Assembly (NCBI GenBank): GCA_014650015.1
Contig: BMUD01000017.1
Coordinates: 113,559 to 177,558 of the forward strand
Length of the DNA stretch: 64,000 bases
Direction: 5' to 3'
DNA from: Streptomyces griseoloalbus
GTDB lineage: Bacteria > Actinomycetota > Actinomycetes > Streptomycetales > Streptomycetaceae
The number at the start of each line of letters is the position of its first letter. Position 1 is the stretch's first letter. A program made the position numbers and the translations under genes. The notes beneath the pieces were generated by a model that was not told where the DNA came from, made no database searches, and worked only from the letters and a program-made list of their open reading frames with translations. This document shows positions 58,712-64,000 of this stretch, piece after piece.

Positions 58712-59227
58712 GTGCGGCTGCCCCTCCTGGGCCTGCTCGCCCGCGGTCCGGCCCACGGCTACGAGCTCAAGCAGGACCTTGAGCAACTGCTGGGCTCCGC
58801 GTACCCTCAGCCGAACGTCGGTCAGATCTACGTCACCCTCGGCCGCCTCGAGAAGACCGGACTGATCGAGGGCGAGGACGTCGAGCAGGCCGGCCGGCCC
58901 AACAAGAAGGTCTACCACCTCACCGACGCCGGGCGGGCGGCGCTGCGCGCCTGGTACGAGGAGACGGCGGACGAGCCGCGGGTGCGGGACGAGTTCTTCA
59001 TGAAACTGGCCCTGGCCCCGCAGACCGGTCTCGCCGACCAGATCGCCCTGATCAACCGACAGCGGCGCCAGTACCTGAACACCATGCGGCAGTTGTCGAA
59101 GCTGGCCGCCGCCGAGGACCGGGACAACCGCATGTCCCATCTGCTGATCGAGGGCGCGATGCTGCATCTGCAGGCCGACCTCGACTGGCTGGAGCGGTGC
59201 CAGGAAGAGCTGGAGGAGCTTCAGTGA
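58712..59227 (+). CDS. PadR-family transcriptional regulator
   Basis: A 171-residue PadR protein. The N-terminal winged helix LGLLARGPAHGYELKQDLEQ (about 6-25) and PNVGQIYVTLGRLEKTGLIE (about 34-53) are diagnostic; the C-terminal helices (LLIEGAMLHLQADLDWLERC) make the dimer. GTG 58712 follows GAGGAGGAG. It overlaps the ABC ATPase gene by GTGA, so it most likely controls that exporter in response to a drug or peptide. Confidence 0.92.
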   Translation: MRLPLLGLLARGPAHGYELKQDLEQLLGSAYPQPNVGQIYVTLGRLEKTGLIEGEDVEQAGRPNKKVYHLTDAGRAALRAWYEETADEPRVRDEFFMKLALAPQTGLADQIALINRQRRQYLNTMRQLSKLAAAEDRDNRMSHLLIEGAMLHLQADLDWLERCQEELEELQ

Positions 59228-59976
59228 GCGAGAGTCCCGCTCCCGTGCTGCGCGCCGAAGGCCTGGTCAAGACGCACCACGGCGAGGGCGCCCCGGCACA
59301 CGCCGTGCGCGGGGTCGACCTGCGGGTGACGCGGGGCGAGTTCGTGGCGATCACCGGCCCGTCGGGGGCGGGCAAGTCGACGCTGCTGCATCTGCTCGGC
59401 GGGCTCCAGCGGCCGGACGCGGGCAGCATCTGGCTGGACGGCGAGTGCACCGACGGCTACGGCGAGGCGCGGTGGGCGGTGGAGCGCCGTAAGCGCATCG
59501 GGATCGTCTTCCAGTTCTTCAATCTCGTCTCCGGCCTGTCCGTCGCCGACAACGTGGAGCTGCCCGCCCTGCTGGCCGGGGTGCCGCCGAAGAAGGCCCG
59601 GGCCGGGCGCGAGGAACTCCTGGCCGAGCTGGGCCTGGCGGGCAAGGAGCGGAGCATGCCGGGCGAGCTGTCCGGCGGTGAGCAGCAACGGGTCGCGCTG
59701 GCCCGGGCGCTGGTCAACCATCCCCCACTGCTGCTGGCCGACGAGCCCGCGGGCAGCCTGGACAGCAAGGGCACCCGCGAAGTGATGCGGCTGCTGTCCC
59801 GCTTCCATCAGCGCGGGCAGACGATCCTGCTGGTCACGCACGACGCCCGGCTGGCGAGCGCCGCGGACCGGGTGATCAGCTTTTTCGACGGCCGGATCGC
59901 CGACGACGCGGAACTCGACGGCGGCACCCCGCCGCGCCGGACCGGGATATCGGGTGTGCTGGAGCTCAAGGACTGA
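59224..59976 (+). CDS. ABC transporter ATP-binding protein (MacB/LolD type)
   Basis: A 250-residue ATPase. Walker A GPSGAGKSTLL (about 46-56), signature LSGGEQQRVALARAL (about 148-162), Walker B LLLADEPAGSLDSKG with switch His LLVTHDARLA. GTG 59224 overlaps the PadR stop. It energises the FtsX-type permease that follows. Confidence 0.93.
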   Translation: MSESPAPVLRAEGLVKTHHGEGAPAHAVRGVDLRVTRGEFVAITGPSGAGKSTLLHLLGGLQRPDAGSIWLDGECTDGYGEARWAVERRKRIGIVFQFFNLVSGLSVADNVELPALLAGVPPKKARAGREELLAELGLAGKERSMPGELSGGEQQRVALARALVNHPPLLLADEPAGSLDSKGTREVMRLLSRFHQRGQTILLVTHDARLASAADRVISFFDGRIADDAELDGGTPPRRTGISGVLELKD

Positions 59977-60018
59977 CATGCGCTTCCACGACCGCCCCGC
60001 GCAAAGGGACTGAGGCCG

Positions 60019-62301
60019 GTGCGAGCGACGCTGCGCTGGGCGCACTCCGATCTGCGCACGCACCGTGGTGAGGCGCTGTTCCTGGTCCTCGCCACCGCGG
60101 GCATCGTCGCGTCCCTGCTGCTGGCCACGGCGCTGTTCGGGTATGCGACCAACCCCTGGCAGCGGGTCTTCACGCAGGCGCACGGCGCGCACGTGACGCT
60201 GCACACCCCCGCCTCCGCGGACGCCGGGAAGCTGGCCGGCCTGGACGGGGTGGAGTCGGTCGCCGGCCCCTACCCCACGGCCTCGCTCACCCTGGCCTCG
60301 CAGGGCGGCCGTGCCTCCGTCGAACTGCGCGGCACCCCCGCTCGTCCCGAGGTGGGCCGCCCGCTGATCGCCTCCGGGCACTGGCTGGACCCGGCCACCC
60401 CCGACGGCGTGGTCCTGGAGAGCCGCCTCGCCCGCGCACTGCTGACGGCGCCCGGTGACACGCTCACCGTGCCCGGCACCGCCCGGCGGCTGACCGTGGT
60501 GGGCATCGCCGACAGCGCCGAGCCCCGCTACCGGCCGGGTGAGCGCACCGGCCTGGTGTGGGCGCTGCCGTCGGCCGTGGCGGCCCCGGACGGCCAGGTG
60601 GTCGGGCTGCGGCTGACCGACCCGGGCGACACCGGGTACGCCGTGCAGCGGGCGGTGACCGAACTGGGCGCCGGGGCGATCGGCGAGGTCGCCACCTGGC
60701 AGCAGGCGCGCGCCGAGGCCCAGGGCGACAACCGGCTGCTCGGCCAGGTGCTGGGCCTGTTCGGACTGGGCGCGCTGGTCGCCGCCGGGCTCGCCGTGCA
60801 CGGGGCGATCGCCACCCGGATCCGCGGGCATCTGCGGGACATCTCCGTCCTCAAGGCGATCGGCTTCACCCCCGGCCAGGTCGTACGCGTCTTCCTGATC
60901 CAGCACCTGGTCTACGCCCTGCTCGGCGCGGTGGCCGCCGCCGTGCTCACCGAGGCGCTGGGCAGCGGGGTCCCGGGGCGGCTCGGGGACGCGGTCGACG
61001 TGTGGCAGGGACTGCCCGGACACACCGTGGCGCTGTTCGTGGTGCCGGTGGGGGCGGTGCTGTTCATCGGCGCGACCACGGGGCTGGCCGCCTGGCGGGC
61101 GGGACGGGTGCCGCCGGTGCCCGTGCCGCGGCCGACGGCGTCCCCGGCCGGACGGCTGACCGGCGTGGCGCGCCGGGCGCTGGGGGCACGGGTGCCGCCG
61201 GCGCTGGTCCTGGGCTGGCACAAGGCGTTCACGCGCCGATCGCGTTCCCTGGGCGCGGTGGGCAGGCTGGCGCTGCCGCTGCTGCTGATCGTCGTGGCGC
61301 TGAGCGCGTGGACCACCATCGACCGCTTCCACGGCAGCCCCGAGCGGATGGGCCTGCCCACGGCACTCAGTGCGCGCGCGGACGCCTCACTGAGCGACCG
61401 GGAGGCCCACGCCCTGCTGGAGCGCGATCCTCAGGTCGCCGCCGCCTATCCGGGCGTGGAGGTGGCCGCGCTGGTCCCCGGCCAGACCGCCACCATCGCC
61501 CTGCGCGGCCTCGGCACCCAGCGGGAGCCGTACCCGTTCACGCTGGCCGAGGGCCGTGCCGCCCGCGGGACGGACGAGGCGGTGGCCGGTCAGGGGCTGC
61601 TCGACCTGCTGCACGTCCGGGTCGGCGACTGGGTCCGGATGACCGTCGGCGACCGGCCGCAGATCCTGCACATCGTCGGCCGCAGCATCGAACCGGAGAA
61701 CGCCGGCCGGGTCATCTCCACCTCGCTCGACACCCTCCGCGCCAACGACCCGGGGCTCAGGCCGAGCGTCTACCAGCTCCGGCTGGACTCCGGCGCCGAC
61801 CCGGGTACGGTCGCCGACCGGCTGGCCGCGGCGGGCCGCGGCCACCTGGACGTTCGCACCGTGACCAACCCGGCCGACGAGCTGTCCCCGCTGCGCGCGG
61901 TCGTCCTCGGGCTGATCGTCATCCTCGCCCTGATCGGACTGATCGAGTTGCTGACGGCGATCGGCGGCACGGTCCGCGAGGGCGAGCGGGACCTGCTGGC
62001 CCTCAAGGCCATCGGCCTGTCCCCGCGGCAGATCACCGCCGTCACGGTCACGGCCACGGCCGGTACGGCCCTCGCGGCCGTGCTCCTGGCCACCGCCCTG
62101 GGGCTGCCGCTGGCGCACTGGCTGATCGACGCCCAGGGGAGGTCGAGCGGCGTCGGCGCCGGGATCGCCCAGGGGCCCTCCCCCGCGCTCCTGCTGCTGC
62201 TCGGGACGGCCGCCGTGCTGGGCGCCGCCGCCCTCGCCGCCCTCCCGGCCGCGCGAGCGGCCCGCCGCCGCCTCGCGGACACCCTGAGCGCGGTGGCCTG
62301 A
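60019..62301 (+). CDS. FtsX-type ABC transporter permease
   Basis: A 760-residue permease with a duplicated FtsX layout. A first membrane segment (ALFLVLATAGIVASLLLATA, about 20-39) is followed by a periplasmic domain, three segments to about residue 360, another segment near 415-430, a second large periplasmic domain and three final segments (about 615-755). Cytoplasmic coupling motif: LRDISVLKAIGFTPGQVVRV and its repeat LALKAIGLSPRQITAV. GTG 60019 starts it, 42 bp after the ATPase gene. Such pairs export antimicrobial peptides or lipids; substrate unknown. Confidence 0.9.
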   Translation: MRATLRWAHSDLRTHRGEALFLVLATAGIVASLLLATALFGYATNPWQRVFTQAHGAHVTLHTPASADAGKLAGLDGVESVAGPYPTASLTLASQGGRASVELRGTPARPEVGRPLIASGHWLDPATPDGVVLESRLARALLTAPGDTLTVPGTARRLTVVGIADSAEPRYRPGERTGLVWALPSAVAAPDGQVVGLRLTDPGDTGYAVQRAVTELGAGAIGEVATWQQARAEAQGDNRLLGQVLGLFGLGALVAAGLAVHGAIATRIRGHLRDISVLKAIGFTPGQVVRVFLIQHLVYALLGAVAAAVLTEALGSGVPGRLGDAVDVWQGLPGHTVALFVVPVGAVLFIGATTGLAAWRAGRVPPVPVPRPTASPAGRLTGVARRALGARVPPALVLGWHKAFTRRSRSLGAVGRLALPLLLIVVALSAWTTIDRFHGSPERMGLPTALSARADASLSDREAHALLERDPQVAAAYPGVEVAALVPGQTATIALRGLGTQREPYPFTLAEGRAARGTDEAVAGQGLLDLLHVRVGDWVRMTVGDRPQILHIVGRSIEPENAGRVISTSLDTLRANDPGLRPSVYQLRLDSGADPGTVADRLAAAGRGHLDVRTVTNPADELSPLRAVVLGLIVILALIGLIELLTAIGGTVREGERDLLALKAIGLSPRQITAVTVTATAGTALAAVLLATALGLPLAHWLIDAQGRSSGVGAGIAQGPSPALLLLLGTAAVLGAAALAALPAARAARRRLADTLSAVA

Positions 62302-62318
62302 GGTCCCGGCCGGCCCGG

Positions 62319-63302
62319 TCAGCCGCCGTAGGGGCCGTTCGGGTTCGGCGGGTTGTACGGCGGCTGCGGGTACGGGGTGTACGGGTTGCCGCCCGCTCCC
62401 GGCGCGTACGGGTGACCGCCCGCTCCCGGCACGTATGGGTGACCGCCCGTCGTGGGCGGGTGCGGGTAGCCGTAGGGGTTCCCCTGCGGCGGTACGTGCG
62501 GCAGTCCCGTCGGGGGCATGGTGGGCGGCACCGGCGGGGTGTGGCCCGGGAGGGGCGGGAGGCTCGCCGGGTGGGTGCCCAGCCTGATGCCGTAGCGCCG
62601 CTTCAGCCGGCCCATCTCCACCAGGGCGATCACCGTGACCGTGACCGGGGCGCCGAGGATGAAGACGATGCCCATGGTGAGACTGAGCCCGTGCAGATCA
62701 CCGGTGACCAGGTCGGGGATGGCCATCAGCCAGCTGGTCACCGTGGCGAGCAGGGCCGGCAGGGAGCGGTGCACGGCGGCCGTGCCGAAGAAGTTGCCGG
62801 AGACCCGCACGGCACCGTAGGCCACGAAGATGAGCATCCACATCATCGTCAGGCCCACGCCCAGGATCACGGCGACGTTTCCTCCTGCCGAGTTCGTCGT
62901 CTGCACCAGCAGCACCAGGGCCACGACACAGGCGATGAACAGCAGCAGCAGTTTAAGGGCGTTGAAGAGCGGCACCCGCAACTGCCGTACCGTGCCGGTG
63001 CGCCGCCACACGAAGAGCATCACACCGACCGTCATCGGAGTGAGGAACAGCAGCACCACCGAGGCGGTCAGCGCGTTCTCCAGCAGTTCCGTGACGGCGA
63101 AGCCGCCCTCGATGTAGGTGTAGACACCCACCGAGGCCACCGCCCCGGCGATGATCCGGAAGCGTTTGAGCCGCTCGATCGACGGGTCGAGCGAAGCGGG
63201 GATCCACGCGGGGTGGAACACCGCCCGCGCGAAGTACTGGGGCATCAGGACCGACCGGAGCGTCAGCGCACCACCGGTCCAACTTCCGCGCGTACGTGCC
63301 AC
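62319..63302 (-). CDS. Membrane protein with proline/glycine/tyrosine-rich tail
   Basis: A 327-residue protein of the Yip1-like type common in Streptomyces. Residues 1-235 carry five to six hydrophobic segments (VVLLFLTPMTVGVMLFV, LLLLFIACVVALVLLVQ). The C-terminal 90 residues are low complexity, with near-repeats GGHPYVPGAG, GGHPYAPGAG and GGNPYTPYPQ. GTG 63302 follows GGGGGAG. Tail-to-tail with the FtsX-type gene. Function unknown. Confidence 0.85.
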   Translation of the reverse strand: MARTRGSWTGGALTLRSVLMPQYFARAVFHPAWIPASLDPSIERLKRFRIIAGAVASVGVYTYIEGGFAVTELLENALTASVVLLFLTPMTVGVMLFVWRRTGTVRQLRVPLFNALKLLLLFIACVVALVLLVQTTNSAGGNVAVILGVGLTMMWMLIFVAYGAVRVSGNFFGTAAVHRSLPALLATVTSWLMAIPDLVTGDLHGLSLTMGIVFILGAPVTVTVIALVEMGRLKRRYGIRLGTHPASLPPLPGHTPPVPPTMPPTGLPHVPPQGNPYGYPHPPTTGGHPYVPGAGGHPYAPGAGGNPYTPYPQPPYNPPNPNGPYGG

Positions 63303-63392
63303 CTTGTGCTCCCCCGAGCGCTCGCTGTGATGAACGCCGTGGAGTCTACGGTAAGCGGACGGCGTCCCGCCGCCCGCTTTCCCGCACCGTCG

Positions 63393-64000
<608 letters not shown>

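Overview
The window is chromosomal DNA from a Streptomyces-type actinobacterium. Base composition is very high GC with strong third-position GC bias. GTG and TTG starts and ATGA/GTGA stop-start overlaps are common. The gene set (sufR-sufBD-Rieske-sufCSU-sufT, ctaA, ctaB, tkt-tal-zwf-opcA-pgl, dapA, dapD) is a known actinobacterial neighbourhood. Mycobacterium tuberculosis keeps pgl-opcA-zwf-tal-tkt, ctaB, an ABC pair, sufR and sufBDCSU together in a similar way. No rRNA, tRNA, CRISPR, phage or insertion sequence was seen.

Layout. (1) 1-7470, minus strand: a sugar-acid catabolic cluster (GntR regulator, DapA-family lyase, IlvD/Edd dehydratase, two ABC sugar permeases, Gfo/Idh dehydrogenase, DUF6807 protein, start of a GH43 glycosidase). 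(2) 7471-13617: a repeat-rich gap, a DinB-like protein, an MFS transporter, and a divergent uronate module, udh versus kdgD plus an uncharacterised TIM-barrel-like protein. (3) 13894-18908: DeoR regulator and a polyol-type ABC system ending in a zinc dehydrogenase. (4) 19067-29437: TerD protein, TetR, PhoX-like phosphatase behind a PHO box, a hypothetical protein, a secreted nuclease, an ABM monooxygenase behind a SoxR-type operator, a DUF3618/holin-like membrane pair, dapA and a tiny secreted protein. (5) 29571-37709: dapD, an SMR exporter and the suf operon. (6) 37870-44856: AAC(3)-like acetyltransferase, ABC-2 exporter, ctaA, nucleotidyltransferase, amidohydrolase, a small conserved protein and ctaB. 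(7) 45198-51809: the pentose phosphate operon. (8) 51937-62301: an alpha-glucoside uptake cluster, an unusual binding protein, and a PadR/ABC/FtsX-type exporter. (9) 62319-64000: a membrane protein with a proline-rich tail and the C-terminal part of pgi.

How it works together. The suf operon supplies Fe-S clusters, including for the [2Fe-2S] IlvD-type dehydratase. ctaA and ctaB make heme A for the terminal oxidase. tkt-tal-zwf-opcA-pgl and pgi process glucose-6-phosphate, which the alpha-glucoside cluster can feed. The left third handles sugar acids, uronates and polyols. None of the sugar ABC operons has its own ATPase, as expected where the shared MsiK ATPase serves many transporters.

The most unusual signal is structural. 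At five places the intergenic DNA is filled by tandem copies of the 3' end of the neighbouring gene or by repeats next to a gene stop (8085-8190, 10147-10380, 13461-13617, 30639-30766, 42204-42259). In the clearest two the period is 22 or 26 bp and the stop codon lies inside the repeat unit. Other noteworthy points are a Cna-B-like insert in an ABC permease, a lipobox whose cysteine is tyrosine, a Streptomyces-type palindrome inside sufD, and a sufR promoter that looks leaderless with its operator across the start codon.
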